From assembly GCF_000286835.2 (NCBI RefSeq), contig NZ_AJYD02000038.1, positions 2,898,284-2,962,283 of the forward strand: a stretch of 64,000 nucleotides of DNA, in the 5' to 3' direction. Below are positions 35,638-46,772 of the stretch, piece after piece. The stretch comes from Enterovibrio norvegicus FF-33. GTDB taxonomy: Bacteria; Pseudomonadota; Gammaproteobacteria; Enterobacterales; Vibrionaceae. The translations under genes and the position numbers were made by a program. The notes under the pieces were generated by a model. The model was not told the origin of the DNA, made no database searches, and saw only the letters and a list, made by a program, of their open reading frames with translations. How positions within the stretch are numbered: the first letter of the stretch is position 1; each line of letters starts with the position of its first letter.

Positions 35638-37040
35638 TAACCTACGCCATAGTCTTCGATGCGTGTCACATCATCTTCGGAAAGATACGCGCCCGATCTG
35701 ACTTCAATGAGTTCAAGGGGAATTTGACCGGGGTTTTCAATCGAATGTGCTTCACCAATTGGGATATAAGTCGATTCGTTTTCTGTGAGAAGAAAATGGT
35801 CTTCGCCATTTCTGACTTTTGCTGTACCTTTCACTACGATCCAATGTTCAGCACGATGGTAATGCATTTGAGTGGCCGTTTTTTCTCCAGGTTTTACCGT
35901 TACATGTTTAACATGAAACCTATCTCCTGAAGCAATTTCGTCATGTGTACCCCAAGGGCGATAAACTTCGCGATGTTGAAGATGCTCATAGCGTTCTAGC
36001 GCGCTGAGCTGATTTACGATGCTTTTTACATCTTGAACTTTGTCCTTGTGAGCCACAAGAACAGCATCTTTAGTTTCAACAATCACTAAATCAGTTAGAC
36101 CAACGGCTGCGACGAGCTTATTTTGGGAGTAAATGTAACTGTTCTTTGTATTCTCAAGAAGAACGTCACCCTGTGCAGCATTTCCATCATTGTCCTTATT
36201 GCTCACTTCCCACAAAGAAGCCCAAGACCCTACATCACTCCAGTTGGCATTGAGAGGCACCACTGCGGCGTCATTGGTTTTTTCCATAACGGCATAATCA
36301 ATAGAATCACTTGGGCATTCAGAGAAAATTTGAGAAGATATGCGGAAAAAGTCCAAGTCTTTTTCGGCGTTTTCCAAAGCAGCTCTACAGACTTCTAAAA
36401 TCTCTGGTGAATGAGTTTCAAGTTCTTCAAGAAACTTAGATGCTTTAAATAGAAACATCCCGCTATTCCAGTAATAGTCCCCGCACTCACAATACGTCTT
36501 CGCGACATCTAAAGCAGGTTTTTCAACAAATGCATCAACCTTGTAAATGCCATCAGCAATACTTTGACCACCCCGAATATAGCCATATCCTGTTTCTGGG
36601 TGAGTAGGTACGATGCCAAACGTTACAAGCTTGCCGTCTTCAGCACTTTTCTTTGCACGTTCTATCGATTGAATAAAAGCATCTGTATCTTGTATCACAT
36701 GGTCAGCGGCCAGCACTAGTAATAGTGGGTCATTACCGTTTTCAATAGCCTTTAATGCAGCCAAGGCAATTGCTGGCGCTGTATTCTTCCCCATTGGCTC
36801 TAGAATAATGCCATTATTTTCTATATTCGCTTTTCTTAACTGTTCAGCGACAATAAACCGATGCTCCTCGTTACAAATAAAAATAGCAGGTTGATGCGTT
36901 AAGCCTCCTAATCTATTCACCGTTTCTTGCAGCATGGTGGCATCTTTGGTAAGTGATAAAAACTGTTTCGGATATAGCGTTCTAGATAGCGGCCAAAGAC
37001 GGCTCCCTGAGCCACCTGCCATGATGACGGGTAACAACAT
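35634..37040 (-). CDS. manC: Mannose-1-phosphate guanylyltransferase / mannose-6-phosphate isomerase
   Basis: The 468-residue bifunctional enzyme has an N-terminal nucleotidyltransferase ([13 protein letters not shown] near 8-20, VEKP near 172) and a C-terminal cupin isomerase domain. The cupin domain includes [10 protein letters not shown] near 358 and the metal-binding [10 protein letters not shown] near 392. It supplies GDP-mannose for Gmd/Fcl. The length matches CpsB/ManC. It lies between the gmm and glycosyltransferase genes. Confidence 0.95.
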   Translation of the reverse strand: MLLPVIMAGGSGSRLWPLSRTLYPKQFLSLTKDATMLQETVNRLGGLTHQPAIFICNEEHRFIVAEQLRKANIENNGIILEPMGKNTAPAIALAALKAIENGNDPLLLVLAADHVIQDTDAFIQSIERAKKSAEDGKLVTFGIVPTHPETGYGYIRGGQSIADGIYKVDAFVEKPALDVAKTYCECGDYYWNSGMFLFKASKFLEELETHSPEILEVCRAALENAEKDLDFFRISSQIFSECPSDSIDYAVMEKTNDAAVVPLNANWSDVGSWASLWEVSNKDNDGNAAQGDVLLENTKNSYIYSQNKLVAAVGLTDLVIVETKDAVLVAHKDKVQDVKSIVNQLSALERYEHLQHREVYRPWGTHDEIASGDRFHVKHVTVKPGEKTATQMHYHRAEHWIVVKGTAKVRNGEDHFLLTENESTYIPIGEAHSIENPGQIPLELIEVRSGAYLSEDDVTRIEDYGVGY

Positions 37041-37055
37041 GTGTTTTACCTTTTA

Positions 37056-37523
37056 TTATTTGTATAAACCTGAGAAATAGGCCTTAGTATTTCGATGCAC
37101 TTGATTGCTATTTAATAGTTCTTCGACGTCCCACCACTTATAGTTATTATGCTGATCTTGTGGTAGTTCGGATAATTTGAGGTCAATACTAAGCTGATAT
37201 CCGAGCACGACATAATGCGTTGAAAAAGTCGTCCCGGAGAAGTTATCTTGATAAAGATGTTGGTAAGGTCCAATAAATTCTGCCTGGCCAATATCAGTCT
37301 TTTCACCAAGTTCAATGTAAGTCAGACGCTGAAAAGCGTCATTAAAGGTTTCGTCTTTGCAAATACGCCCACCAGGTACAAACCAATAACCTTGAGCTGG
37401 CCGATTGGTTCGGTAACCAAGCAAGACCTGATTGGCGCTGTTACGCACAATCAGATCAATCGAAACTAATGGGGTAGATGCAACGACCGTTTTGAATGTC
37501 TCAATGTCTAATCGTTGCGTCAT
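37056..37523 (-). CDS. gmm: GDP-mannose mannosyl hydrolase (Nudix family)
   Basis: A 155-residue Nudix-fold protein with PGGRICKDETFNDAFQR near 70, the altered Nudix box of Gmm/WcaH, and FVPGG just before it. These enzymes hydrolyse GDP-mannose/GDP-glucose and tune GDP-fucose supply. It sits between fcl and manC, the same place as in colanic-acid clusters. Confidence 0.9.
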   Translation of the reverse strand: MTQRLDIETFKTVVASTPLVSIDLIVRNSANQVLLGYRTNRPAQGYWFVPGGRICKDETFNDAFQRLTYIELGEKTDIGQAEFIGPYQHLYQDNFSGTTFSTHYVVLGYQLSIDLKLSELPQDQHNNYKWWDVEELLNSNQVHRNTKAYFSGLYK

Positions 37524-37536
37524 AGCTGTCTAATAA

Positions 37537-38508
37537 CTAGTTACGGAAGGAGTTTTGATTCTCTAAGAACCACTGATAGGTTTTGGTCAAACCGCCTTCT
37601 AAATCTGTTGTGAACATCCAACCAAGGTCAGCCAAACGTGACACATCCATCAGCTTGCGAGGTGTTCCATCAGGCTTTGTCGAGTCAAAAGAAACACTTC
37701 CTTTGAAACCAATAACTTTTGCCATGGTTTCGGCCATCTCACGAATCGTACAATCGACACCAGTGCCGACGTTGATGTGCGAGAGCATGGGTTGAGTGCA
37801 CGAGTGATATGTGTCGTCAGAAAGTTCCATTACATGAATACTAGCTGCCGCCATATCATCCACATACAAAAACTCACGCATTGGTGTGCCCGTACCCCAA
37901 ACGATGACTTCGGAGTCTTTATTGACTTTGGCTTCATGAAAACGACGCATTAATGCCGGAATGACATGAGAGTTATCAGGATGAAAATTATCATTCATTC
38001 CATACAGGTTCGTCGGCATAACGCTTCTGTAATTTCGACCATATTGGCGGTTATAAGACTCACAAAGTTTGATACCAGCAATCTTAGCGATCGCATATGG
38101 CTCGTTCGTAGATTCCAACTCACCTGTAAGCAATGCAGTTTCAGTCATTGGTTGGTCGGCGAGTTTTGGATAGATACAAGACGACCCCAGGAACAGAAGG
38201 TTTTGAACACCATGACGATGAGCTGAATGGATAATATTGCATTCCATCATCAAGTTTTCATAGATAAATTCTGCAGGAAACGTGTTATTTGCGTGTATAC
38301 CACCAACTTTTGCTGCCGCCAGATACACTTCATCGATATCATGTACAGCAAAAAATGTGTCAACAGCTTTCTGATCCAACAGATCGAGTTCAGTTCTGTC
38401 CTTAACTATAAGCTCTACGTCGTTGCGACAAGATAGTTGACGAATAATAGCAGAGCCGACCATCCCTTTATGACCAGCTACAAATACTCTTTTCTTTTTC
38501 AAAGCCAA
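37537..38508 (-). CDS. fcl: GDP-L-fucose synthase
   Basis: This 323-residue SDR enzyme has [10 protein letters not shown] (13-22), the GSSCIYP catalytic Ser/Cys region near 108, and Y-x3-K in YAIAKIAG near 137. It performs the 3,5-epimerisation and reduction of GDP-4-keto-6-deoxymannose to GDP-L-fucose. Directly follows gmd with a 4-nt gap. Its presence shows that the polysaccharide probably contains L-fucose or a derivative. Confidence 0.95.
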   Translation of the reverse strand: MALKKKRVFVAGHKGMVGSAIIRQLSCRNDVELIVKDRTELDLLDQKAVDTFFAVHDIDEVYLAAAKVGGIHANNTFPAEFIYENLMMECNIIHSAHRHGVQNLLFLGSSCIYPKLADQPMTETALLTGELESTNEPYAIAKIAGIKLCESYNRQYGRNYRSVMPTNLYGMNDNFHPDNSHVIPALMRRFHEAKVNKDSEVIVWGTGTPMREFLYVDDMAAASIHVMELSDDTYHSCTQPMLSHINVGTGVDCTIREMAETMAKVIGFKGSVSFDSTKPDGTPRKLMDVSRLADLGWMFTTDLEGGLTKTYQWFLENQNSFRN

Positions 38509-38512
38509 TCCC

Positions 38513-39622
38513 TTAACTCTCTAGAGAAATTGCCACATCGAAGCCATGCTCTTTCAGCAAAACATGCTGCTTTGCTTTGTCGATATCGGAAGCGACCATT
38601 TCAGCACACATTTCTTCAACTGTGATTTCAGGAACCCAACCGAGCTTTTCTTTCGCTTTAGATGGATCACCTAACAGAGTTTCAACTTCTGCAGGACGGA
38701 AGAATTTAGGACTAACACGAACAATAATGTCACCAACATTTACAGCAGGCACCTTTGCACTATCAACATCTACCACAGTCGCAATTTCATCCACACCTTC
38801 GCCAGAAAACTCAAGTGTGATGCCTGCTTCTTTTGCAGATAGACGAACGAACTCGCGTACTGATATTTGCTTGCCTGTAGCGATGACAAAATCATCTGCA
38901 ACGTCTTGCTGAAGCATCATCCACTGCATACGAACGTAATCTTTCGCGTGGCCCCAATCTCGTAACGCATCCATATTTCCAAGCTGCAAACAAGACTCTA
39001 AACCTTGAGAGATATTAGCAATAGATCGCGTGATTTTGCGTGTCACGAAGGTTTCACCACGACGAGGAGATTCGTGGTTAAACAAAATACCGTTACATGC
39101 ATACATACCATATGACTCGCGGTAATTTACTGTAATCCAGTACGCGTACATTTTTGCCACAGCATAGGGAGAGCGAGGATAAAAAGGTGTTGTTTCGCGT
39201 TGTGGGATTTCTCGAACCTCACCATAAAGCTCAGAAGTTGACGCTTGGTAGAAACGTGTTTTCTTTTCTAGGCCATTGATACGAATTGCTTCGAGCAAAC
39301 GAATCGTGCCAAGCGCATCTACATCTGCAGCGTATTCTGGCGACTCAAATGACACCGCAACATGAGACATTGCACCAAGATTATAGATTTCATCGGGTTG
39401 GATTTCCTTAACCAATCGAATAAGATTTGATGTGTCTGTCAAATCACCATAGTGCAGGTGAATTTTGTCGTTAGAATTACAAATTGAATCGATTCGACCA
39501 GTATTGTAAGAGGATGCACGACGAATAATACCATGCACTTCATATCCCTTTTCAACAAGGAGTTCCGCCAAATAGGAACCATCCTGTCCTGTGATACCAG
39601 TTACTATTGCCACTTTTGTCAT
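38513..39622 (-). CDS. gmd: GDP-mannose 4,6-dehydratase
   Basis: The 369-residue SDR enzyme has [14 protein letters not shown] (9-22), ASTSELYGE near 127 and the catalytic [10 protein letters not shown] near 153. It converts GDP-mannose to GDP-4-keto-6-deoxymannose, first step to GDP-fucose. It is followed by fcl and gmm in the standard order and lies 2 nt after the GT4 gene. Full length. Confidence 0.96.
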   Translation of the reverse strand: MTKVAIVTGITGQDGSYLAELLVEKGYEVHGIIRRASSYNTGRIDSICNSNDKIHLHYGDLTDTSNLIRLVKEIQPDEIYNLGAMSHVAVSFESPEYAADVDALGTIRLLEAIRINGLEKKTRFYQASTSELYGEVREIPQRETTPFYPRSPYAVAKMYAYWITVNYRESYGMYACNGILFNHESPRRGETFVTRKITRSIANISQGLESCLQLGNMDALRDWGHAKDYVRMQWMMLQQDVADDFVIATGKQISVREFVRLSAKEAGITLEFSGEGVDEIATVVDVDSAKVPAVNVGDIIVRVSPKFFRPAEVETLLGDPSKAKEKLGWVPEITVEEMCAEMVASDIDKAKQHVLLKEHGFDVAISLES

Positions 39623-39624
39623 TA

Positions 39625-40698
39625 TTACACCTCAAATATTTCTTTAATTTTTTCTTCGTGACGAATGTTAGAGTATCTTTGAAAATAATAATTTCTATTC
39701 TCGCAACCTATAGCCGTATAGTTTGATTCAATACACAGCTTCAAAGTATCATAAAGCGAGGAGACATTTTTAGGCTTACAAATAAACGCATAATTTTCAT
39801 CAAACATCTCCGGTATATACCCCACATCCGATGCAACAACAGCTAAACCATTGTACATTGCCTCGATTATAGATAATGGCTGACCTTCATTATGTGAAGG
39901 CAGGATGAATATATCAGAACGACGAAATGTATTATATTTACAAGCTAAACTGACTGGAGGTTCTAATACCTCTATACTGAGCCCTTCAGAAGCAGCATTA
40001 ATCTCATTCAAAATAGAGGCATCCTGTGGAAGTCCGCAAAACGTCAGTTCCAGTGCACTGAAATCACGCGAAAGCATACGAAAAGCAGAGATGATTTCAA
40101 AAACGCCCTTTTCCCTTATTATATTAGAGAAGTAAAGCAATCTAATATTCTCCCCACACTTAACCCATGGTTCCAATTCACTTTCATCAACCTCTTCAAT
40201 AACATTTTCTAGTATATGAACGCAATCATCCCCCAACAACTTTCCAACTTCATTATCGTGAGACAAGAATATGAAATTTTGAACAAACTTTCTAAGTGTT
40301 TTCAGTAACAATAATCTACACATGCTTTTAACAAAAAAATCATGAAAGTCGCCTCGATGTACATGCGTTACAATTTTCATATTATTAAATAAAAACTTAA
40401 CCCACACAATCATTACTAGATCCCTTAAGAGACCAAAATTCGTCAAAGACAACGAGAAATAGAAGTACGTGGGATTTATTTCTTTCTTTTTTTTAAATGC
40501 GTACCTCATGCTGCCAATTAGATTAATTAATACCCTGAATTTTTTATTATAGTTCGACTCTTTACCATAACCTGAATCATAGCAAATCTTGGTTATGTTA
40601 AAATGCCGTTCTAAAATATTAACATTAATATCATTGGATATACTTACACCATGCACCACATCTGGAGGAAGTTCTCCAAAAAAAATCAAATCTTCCAC
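39625..40698 (-). CDS. Family 4 glycosyltransferase
   Basis: The 357-residue GT-B protein has a C-terminal nucleotide-sugar domain with [16 protein letters not shown] near 190 and the EX7E-type [15 protein letters not shown] near 290. It should transfer a sugar in building the repeat unit, perhaps fucose given the adjacent genes, but that is a guess. It overlaps the Wzy-like gene by 13 nt. The surrounding 39.6-45.5 kb is markedly AT-rich compared with the housekeeping flanks, as is usual for exchanged glycan genes. Confidence 0.82.
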   Translation of the reverse strand: MEDLIFFGELPPDVVHGVSISNDINVNILERHFNITKICYDSGYGKESNYNKKFRVLINLIGSMRYAFKKKKEINPTYFYFSLSLTNFGLLRDLVMIVWVKFLFNNMKIVTHVHRGDFHDFFVKSMCRLLLLKTLRKFVQNFIFLSHDNEVGKLLGDDCVHILENVIEEVDESELEPWVKCGENIRLLYFSNIIREKGVFEIISAFRMLSRDFSALELTFCGLPQDASILNEINAASEGLSIEVLEPPVSLACKYNTFRRSDIFILPSHNEGQPLSIIEAMYNGLAVVASDVGYIPEMFDENYAFICKPKNVSSLYDTLKLCIESNYTAIGCENRNYYFQRYSNIRHEEKIKEIFEV

Positions 40699-41882
40699 GT
40701 AGGCCTCCGATAATTATTGGAAAAAAGTAATATAAGCATATAAACAAAAGGATTTGAAAACGTTACTCCACCAAACAAAGGTATGAACAGACCTATAAAC
40801 ATTAGTCGTTTAAATTTTGTTCTCATCATTACAAAGCACAAGAAAAAAATGTATAAAATTGAGATTATCCCTATTTCATAGAACAGTGCACCCCAGTATG
40901 AAATGACTTTATCACTTACTGCTCCATACCAAAACAAACCATCACTAAGAGAAGCTTTGTTGCCTGTATAATATGAATAAGTATTGAAGTATCCTGGTAA
41001 TAAATTATTATCGACAAACCCGTAAAATGACAAATACACCTGCCCAACCCGATCATTAATACTAGCATCCATAAGTATTGCACTAATATCCATACTCATT
41101 AGAAGGTCAACAATCTTGAACAAACGGCTACTATCGTCCAGCATGGATTGGCTCACAGAAGCAAGACCCAAAAATGAAGGAATTATTACCAAGGAAAGAT
41201 ACAGCACACGCTTTGGTTCAATTACAGACAGAAGAAAAAATAATAGAAAAACTACTGCCATAGAAGACTTAGCTATAAATATTATAGCCAAAATCATAGA
41301 AAAAATTAATGTTTTCTTTGGTTCGAAATCCGGAAGCACATAGACAATCAATACCATAAGGTACAATATTATCCCAAAAAATGTAGGCTCAGGGGTTAGG
41401 GAAGTCACTCCTCTATCTAGCGTTGTCCTTGAACTAACCAGCATTGATACTATATCTGGGCTATACAGCTGTAAGATGCCAACTCCAATATAAACAGCAA
41501 TGGATAATAAGAAAAGTTTTTTTGGAAACCCATATTTTTTAAAATAGACATGAAGGCCGATTAAATAAATCACAGCGGCATAGTAATTTGCAAAACCTCT
41601 TAAAATTTCAACACCTCCACTTTTAAATATACCTCCAATCATAGAGATAACTGCAACTGAAAATAAAAACAAAAAGAGGAAAATGAAATGTCTTGGCACT
41701 CTTTCGCCTGAAAGAATTGCACAAAATACAAATAAACTTGCAAGTAATATAGAGTAGGGCTGCGTGTCAAGCCCATTTGGAATAGGAGAAACATAGAAGT
41801 AAAGGCAAGATATAAACATAACATTACCTAATGTAAGCAATAAGCCATTCTTCGCAAAATTGTTATTTATATCAGTATTCAC
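40686..41882 (-). CDS. wzy: Wzy-like O-antigen/capsule polymerase
   Basis: A 398-residue, very hydrophobic protein with about eleven membrane helices and a large periplasmic loop around residues 230-320. This is the architecture of Wzy polymerases, which have little sequence conservation. It would join repeat units in the periplasm. The position between glycosyltransferases and downstream of wzx supports the call. Identity rests on topology and context. Confidence 0.75.
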   Translation of the reverse strand: MNTDINNNFAKNGLLLTLGNVMFISCLYFYVSPIPNGLDTQPYSILLASLFVFCAILSGERVPRHFIFLFLFLFSVAVISMIGGIFKSGGVEILRGFANYYAAVIYLIGLHVYFKKYGFPKKLFLLSIAVYIGVGILQLYSPDIVSMLVSSRTTLDRGVTSLTPEPTFFGIILYLMVLIVYVLPDFEPKKTLIFSMILAIIFIAKSSMAVVFLLFFLLSVIEPKRVLYLSLVIIPSFLGLASVSQSMLDDSSRLFKIVDLLMSMDISAILMDASINDRVGQVYLSFYGFVDNNLLPGYFNTYSYYTGNKASLSDGLFWYGAVSDKVISYWGALFYEIGIISILYIFFLCFVMMRTKFKRLMFIGLFIPLFGGVTFSNPFVYMLILLFSNNYRRPTWKI

Positions 41883-41888
41883 TATCTC

Positions 41889-42746
41889 TCAAGAACTCCT
41901 TATTTTCCTTAAAATATCTCGTTTTATTCTTGCCATACATATCTCTAAGTACCTAGATAACAGGTTAAAATTTGCGTCTTTGACAATATAACAAAAAGAT
42001 GGATATGAAAACATCGGATACTGATGCTTGTTTAAATAGTTTATTTTTTCTATAGGAAACTCTGGGTAGATTTCTTCATGTTTAGAAAAAAATTCACTTG
42101 CGTCTTCAATCCTTTTTGACGAAATCGATATCGAATCGCTTGACTCTTCAACAAAGTAAGAAAACGCGCCTACATTTAAAGCACTACCATACTCAGTAAT
42201 GAGTCTTATCCATAGCTCATGATCTTGCCATGCTGGCAACTTACTATTGAAACCCTTTACGTGTTCCAATTTATACTTTTCAATGAAGATTTGATTTCCA
42301 ATGCCATTTTTATAGATTATATCTTTAAGGCTTATTCTATTAGATCGAGTTAATGATCTTTTACCTATATTGTAATTGCTATATAAGAATGAATGATCAT
42401 TTAGCCTATCAATGCTATTAACGAACTTTTCAATACGATCGTGTTTAAAATAGTCATCATCATCAAGACCTGTAATATAATAACCTGAAGCAGCTTCTAT
42501 CGCCACATTTCGAGCATGGCATGCACCTTTCGGACTTTCACTACGAATGTACTTTACATTAATTTTTTTTTCCAACAATGACTCGCAAAAAGTCTTGGTG
42601 TTATCGCTTGACCCATCGTCAGATATTATTATTTCAATATTATCGTAGCTTTGGCGGAAACATGAATTTAAAGCCCTCTCCAGTTTTTCCTTTCGATTAT
42701 GTGTTGTTACATAAATGGAAACGAGAGGTCTTATGTCTTCATTCAT
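41889..42746 (-). CDS. Family 2 glycosyltransferase
   Basis: A 285-residue GT-A enzyme opening SIYVTTHNRKEKLERAL, with DDGSSDNT near 42 and GLDDDDYF near 96 as the metal site, then WQDHELWIRL near 168 typical of the acceptor region. It overlaps the DUF2264 gene upstream by 4 nt and precedes wzy. Sugar specificity is unknown. Confidence 0.85.
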   Translation of the reverse strand: MNEDIRPLVSIYVTTHNRKEKLERALNSCFRQSYDNIEIIISDDGSSDNTKTFCESLLEKKINVKYIRSESPKGACHARNVAIEAASGYYITGLDDDDYFKHDRIEKFVNSIDRLNDHSFLYSNYNIGKRSLTRSNRISLKDIIYKNGIGNQIFIEKYKLEHVKGFNSKLPAWQDHELWIRLITEYGSALNVGAFSYFVEESSDSISISSKRIEDASEFFSKHEEIYPEFPIEKINYLNKHQYPMFSYPSFCYIVKDANFNLLSRYLEICMARIKRDILRKIRSS

Positions 42747-44164
42747 TTTAATTTCCTATAAAAGTAATTGTCACTTGAGATGGTAAGTTCACTTAGCTCT
42801 GGGTATATAGACTTACGCACAAATCTTCGATAAATTAGAAACTTTACGAAGGATGAAACATAATTTTTCTTACCCTTTTTTTCTTCTGTTTTTTTTGTGA
42901 AATTAATTTTCACACTATTATTTTTAGTATCATTTATAACACTAAACTCACTACCGACTCTAACAGAGACCTTGCCCAGTTGATCCTCGTGGAATACCCC
43001 AGAAGTCTTAGTGATAATCTCGTCGCCATCAGAGTGCAATGTATATATCAAAACCAGCGCTCTAAGAGACCATAGAGCACTGTTCGGTCCACTATAATCA
43101 TCTACAACCTGTTTACTATCAGTTATAAATCCTTGAGTTATTGTTCCGTTTTTTAAAATGCCATTTTTGAAATGATATTTGAAAAAATTTGGCAACAGAG
43201 AAGAAATCCTATCCTTATCACGCTTCGATGCTTTCAAAGAAAAATATGTTATGAGAGGACATATGGCAGCCAATCTATATGATACACTACGACCAAAATA
43301 TGGTAATCGCCCACTGCTATCAAAGAAATATTGATATTTTTGAAAAGTATCAGACACCATACTTTCCAAACCTGGGTCAAGGTCACCTCCCGAAATCCTA
43401 TTTAACCAAAACAATCCGTAGTTAAAACCCCAAGCATTATAATAATCAATCCCACCATCATTCCCATCTTTAAACCACCCAGGTTCCACTTGAAATCCGG
43501 AAATTTTTTCGTATTTATTTTTGTCTATGGAATCGAGGAATCCAAAATTATAAAGCACAGCTTCTATTGTTAGCTGAAATATGATCCAGTTATTCTGGGA
43601 CACATCTTTTTCAGTAGCACTTTTTAGCCAATTACAAACATTTTCTTTCTCAAAATTATTTAGTCTGTCCCATATGAAAGGTTTAGAAATCCAAAGGCTG
43701 ATAGCTATATCAGATGCCTCGCATATAAGCTGATCATAATCTAAATGGTCTCCCCAGTAATAATCTCCTTTAGTGGTACCATTTACAATGGATTCCCTTA
43801 CAAAGGTTAGCATCTCATTGAAGCATTCTTTTTCATCGTCTGCAGAGCCATGCATATAATTGAGGTAACTTGAAATTATAGGTAGAAATCTAGACACGCC
43901 CTCAATAGAGTCGATATCATTGCCATTTCTACTAGCTAAACCAACTGTCTTTATCCTCGTGTTTCCTATAATTGCCCTAGAAGAATAGCACTTATAGATG
44001 TATTCAGTAAGAGAGTTGTAATCTAAAATATCATTGAACTTTAAATCCCCAATACTTTCTTCAAACTCTGCATCACTGTAAAAGCCTGCATTATTTACAT
44101 AGAGCCTGCCGTTTCTATAATACTTCAACACTCTGCGATATATTTCTTTAGCTTCAATCATCAC
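42743..44164 (-). CDS. DUF2264 protein, possible polysaccharide-modifying enzyme
   Basis: The 473-residue protein matches DUF2264: LASRNGNDIDSIEGVSRFLP near 75, NNWIIFQ near 186, GNDGGIDYYNAWGF near 230 and FGRSVSYRLA near 290. The family is predicted to form an alpha/alpha barrel like glycoside hydrolases and polysaccharide lyases. No signal peptide is visible, so it would act in the cytoplasm or be retained. It lies between wzx and a glycosyltransferase, overlapping both by 4 nt, an unusual place for such an enzyme. Trimming or modification of the repeat unit is only a possibility. Confidence 0.75.
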   Translation of the reverse strand: MMIEAKEIYRRVLKYYRNGRLYVNNAGFYSDAEFEESIGDLKFNDILDYNSLTEYIYKCYSSRAIIGNTRIKTVGLASRNGNDIDSIEGVSRFLPIISSYLNYMHGSADDEKECFNEMLTFVRESIVNGTTKGDYYWGDHLDYDQLICEASDIAISLWISKPFIWDRLNNFEKENVCNWLKSATEKDVSQNNWIIFQLTIEAVLYNFGFLDSIDKNKYEKISGFQVEPGWFKDGNDGGIDYYNAWGFNYGLFWLNRISGGDLDPGLESMVSDTFQKYQYFFDSSGRLPYFGRSVSYRLAAICPLITYFSLKASKRDKDRISSLLPNFFKYHFKNGILKNGTITQGFITDSKQVVDDYSGPNSALWSLRALVLIYTLHSDGDEIITKTSGVFHEDQLGKVSVRVGSEFSVINDTKNNSVKINFTKKTEEKKGKKNYVSSFVKFLIYRRFVRKSIYPELSELTISSDNYFYRKLK

Positions 44165-45438
44165 TTCAGCTCTTTTTTCAAATATGACTTTATCTCTTTT
44201 ATATTTAGCATACCAATGTGTACCTTAACGTAATCAACTTCCTTGATTAAAATATAATTTAATATCGAAAAAGCCAACAACTCAGTAATCAGGTAAGCAA
44301 AACCCGCGCCACGAATACCATAATTTTCTGTTAGTGCATATGAAAGAGCCACTGCCAGAATAGAAACAGTAAAACTCTTGATCACGAGTCTATTCCTAGA
44401 ATTTTGGAATAGACCTATTTGTCTGTTAGACAAAAATACAAGCACGCTAAACAGATTAGCCACGACTAAAATAGGAAGTACTGAGGCACCTTCTAGATAA
44501 GCAATTCCAAATGCATGCTCAACTATTTCGTTTGAAAATAGGAACGAAAACATTATTATCGGTAGCGAAACGAGTATTGGAATTAAAAGCGATACAGAAA
44601 ATCCAATATTTTTATTATCTTTCCCCTCTAAAGCTTTTGTCAATATCGATATCCCAATCGAGCTGGGTATAAATGTCCACGCAAGAGCTAACGACATCAT
44701 TGCAGAATATATCCCCAGTGATTCAAACCCCTCCCAATATGCAATGGAACTTATATTAACCTGAGAATAGATAACAACTAACGCGCTTATAAAAAAGAAA
44801 GGTAATCCTTCTTTAAAGTAGAATTTAACATATACACTTTGGTCTTTCTTTTTTTTCTCTTCTTCGTTTATGACTTTAAATTTATATATATAAAGTATTA
44901 TTCCATCTAAAAAAAACGGTATTATAAAGTAAAATGCATCGAGCTCACTATTTACAAGTATAAGTCTAACTGACATAGAAACTGTTTTAGAAAGAAGCGA
45001 AGCTTTGGTGTTCTCTTTTGACTTCAACCTCCCATTGAAGTGATACTGCATTATATCTAAGCCAATAAATAAATTAGAAACCACCAGTGAAAACAAAAAA
45101 ACCGTCACACTTTCATCATTTGTAAATAGATAATAACAGATAGAAAAAATGACTGAGCACAATAGGTATATCGAGACTCTATACCATACTGTTGACCTAA
45201 TATATTTCAGACTCCTAGAATTGTTTTTTATTGATGTCTGGAAAATTATTTGACTTGCCCCAAACTGCGACACTACGCTACATACACCTGCGATGAAAAT
45301 ACCAAAACTAAACTGTCCTAGTTTTTCAGGCCCAAGATATCTTGATACTATCGTAGTTACTATTAACCCACCAATTAAAAGGAAAAATTTATCTGCAATT
45401 AGCCACAATGTGTTTTTTATATACTTATTATTAACCAT
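44161..45438 (-). CDS. wzx: Wzx-type oligosaccharide flippase
   Basis: The 425-residue protein has twelve or more membrane helices and the polysaccharide-transporter opening NTLWLIADKFFLLIGGLIVTTIVSRYLGPEKLGQFSF. It would flip lipid-linked repeat units across the inner membrane. It is the first of the AT-rich assembly genes after wzz. A GTT/ATG start with AGGGCGAA-type upstream sequence is compatible with the position chosen. Confidence 0.87.
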   Translation of the reverse strand: MVNNKYIKNTLWLIADKFFLLIGGLIVTTIVSRYLGPEKLGQFSFGIFIAGVCSVVSQFGASQIIFQTSIKNNSRSLKYIRSTVWYRVSIYLLCSVIFSICYYLFTNDESVTVFLFSLVVSNLFIGLDIMQYHFNGRLKSKENTKASLLSKTVSMSVRLILVNSELDAFYFIIPFFLDGIILYIYKFKVINEEEKKKKDQSVYVKFYFKEGLPFFFISALVVIYSQVNISSIAYWEGFESLGIYSAMMSLALAWTFIPSSIGISILTKALEGKDNKNIGFSVSLLIPILVSLPIIMFSFLFSNEIVEHAFGIAYLEGASVLPILVVANLFSVLVFLSNRQIGLFQNSRNRLVIKSFTVSILAVALSYALTENYGIRGAGFAYLITELLAFSILNYILIKEVDYVKVHIGMLNIKEIKSYLKKELK

Positions 45439-45631
45439 ATTGTTACGTTCGCCCTTTTTCTACTCGCTTGCGTCGTTTTGTTATTGATGGGCTCAATTTA
45501 GTTGCTTGGCAGAAAACCATTTTCATATTATTGTCATAGAAATTAGACGAAGTAGAAAGCACTCTGTGCCCACTTAACCTTCTGTTTTTAATTAGCTTAT
45601 TTCTCTTTGGTCAACAGGCTTCACTGTTGGA

Positions 45632-46600
45632 CTAATCTTCCTGCTTAAAAGTATGGCGAACAAGCACAAAACCCACACCAATCATCCCACCAAGTAGTGT
45701 TGACAATATGAAAATCAAAGCGCGCTTCGGCTCTGTCTTCATTTCAGGAACAACTGGGCGGTCAATGACCTTGAATACAAATTCATCTTGCACTTCGGCC
45801 AGCATCAAGCTCTTGGTTTGTTCTTCAATGAGTGAGTAAAACGTGCTTTGCATGTCCGCAATGGCCGTTTTTTCCAACTGGGTTTCTAGGTAGACAAGGT
45901 TTTGTGTCGTTTCTTTTATGGTGCGCTCACGCATGACTTTGTTAATGTCTGCAATGAGCCAATCCGTCCATTGTTTCGCTAAATATGGCGAATAATGTTT
46001 GATTGAAAGCGTATAAAACCCACTTTTTTTATCTGAACCCACGGAAAGGATTTCTTTCACAAATGCTTCATACATTTCTTGTTCAGAAGGCTCAGGACCT
46101 CGCAGTCCTTTAGCTTCACGCAACCAGGTATTCGTTTCGGCGTTATACAATTCTTCGTCAAGAATCAGTTCATTCTTGCTTAAGTCCCACCCTTTGGCTG
46201 CCATAAGCGGCACCATCAGTTCGTGTTTTGCGATGAATGCGTTCACAAATTGGCGAGATTTAATCACTTCTGCTGCTAAATCGGTTTGTGAGGCTTCTCC
46301 GCCACCCAAACTCACACCAGCCAAAGATGCCAAGCCACCAAATTGCGCTGCCATTTTTGAAAGACCACCACTGCTTGATTCTGCGGGCGCCAAAAGCGCA
46401 TCGGCTTTGTAAATGTTTGGTAGGCTCAGAGCGTAAAACACGCCAGCTGCAGCAAATAGGAATGTGGTTGCGATGATGATCCACTTGCCTTTCCAGAGGG
46501 CGGAGAAAAGTTCGCGGAGGTCGATTTCATCGGAAGGTGGAGACGGAAAGTTAACGTCAGCAATATAGCCTGTTTGTGTATCTGTAAGATTCTTATTCAT
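45632..46600 (-). CDS. wzz: Wzz-type polysaccharide chain-length determinant
   Basis: The 322-residue inner-membrane protein has one helix near 38-56 (WIIIATTFLFAAAGVFYALS) and another near 292-312 (IFILSTLLGGMIGVGFVLV), with a periplasmic coiled-coil region between. This is the co-polymerase layout. The PxxP-like region before the second helix (VVPEMKTEPKRA) is typical. It lacks the cytoplasmic tyrosine-kinase domain of Wzc, and no separate Wzc/Wzb genes are in the window. It corresponds to OtnB-type proteins of Vibrio. Confidence 0.87.
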   Translation of the reverse strand: MNKNLTDTQTGYIADVNFPSPPSDEIDLRELFSALWKGKWIIIATTFLFAAAGVFYALSLPNIYKADALLAPAESSSGGLSKMAAQFGGLASLAGVSLGGGEASQTDLAAEVIKSRQFVNAFIAKHELMVPLMAAKGWDLSKNELILDEELYNAETNTWLREAKGLRGPEPSEQEMYEAFVKEILSVGSDKKSGFYTLSIKHYSPYLAKQWTDWLIADINKVMRERTIKETTQNLVYLETQLEKTAIADMQSTFYSLIEEQTKSLMLAEVQDEFVFKVIDRPVVPEMKTEPKRALIFILSTLLGGMIGVGFVLVRHTFKQED

Positions 46601-46666
46601 AGTTAGTGGTTTTTGAGTACGGATTACTGATTGCTGGGAAGGGCTAAGAGCCTGGATTAATGAAAA

Positions 46667-46753
46667 CTGATTACGGAATACTGGTAGAACTAAGAGCCTG
46701 ATTACGGAATACTGGCAGAGCTAAGAGACTGATTACGGGATACTGGTAAGCGC
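46667..46753. repeat. 31-bp tandem repeat built on GATTACGG (almost three copies)
   Basis: Units start at 46667, 46698 and 46729 with CTGATTACGG(A/G)ATACTGG and continue to CTAAGAG(C/A). They lie between wzz and the four-helix-bundle gene and are longer, mutated relatives of the GATTACG arrays on the gene's other side. Confidence 0.8.
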
Positions 46754-46772
46754 AAATCGCTTGGATTGCTGA

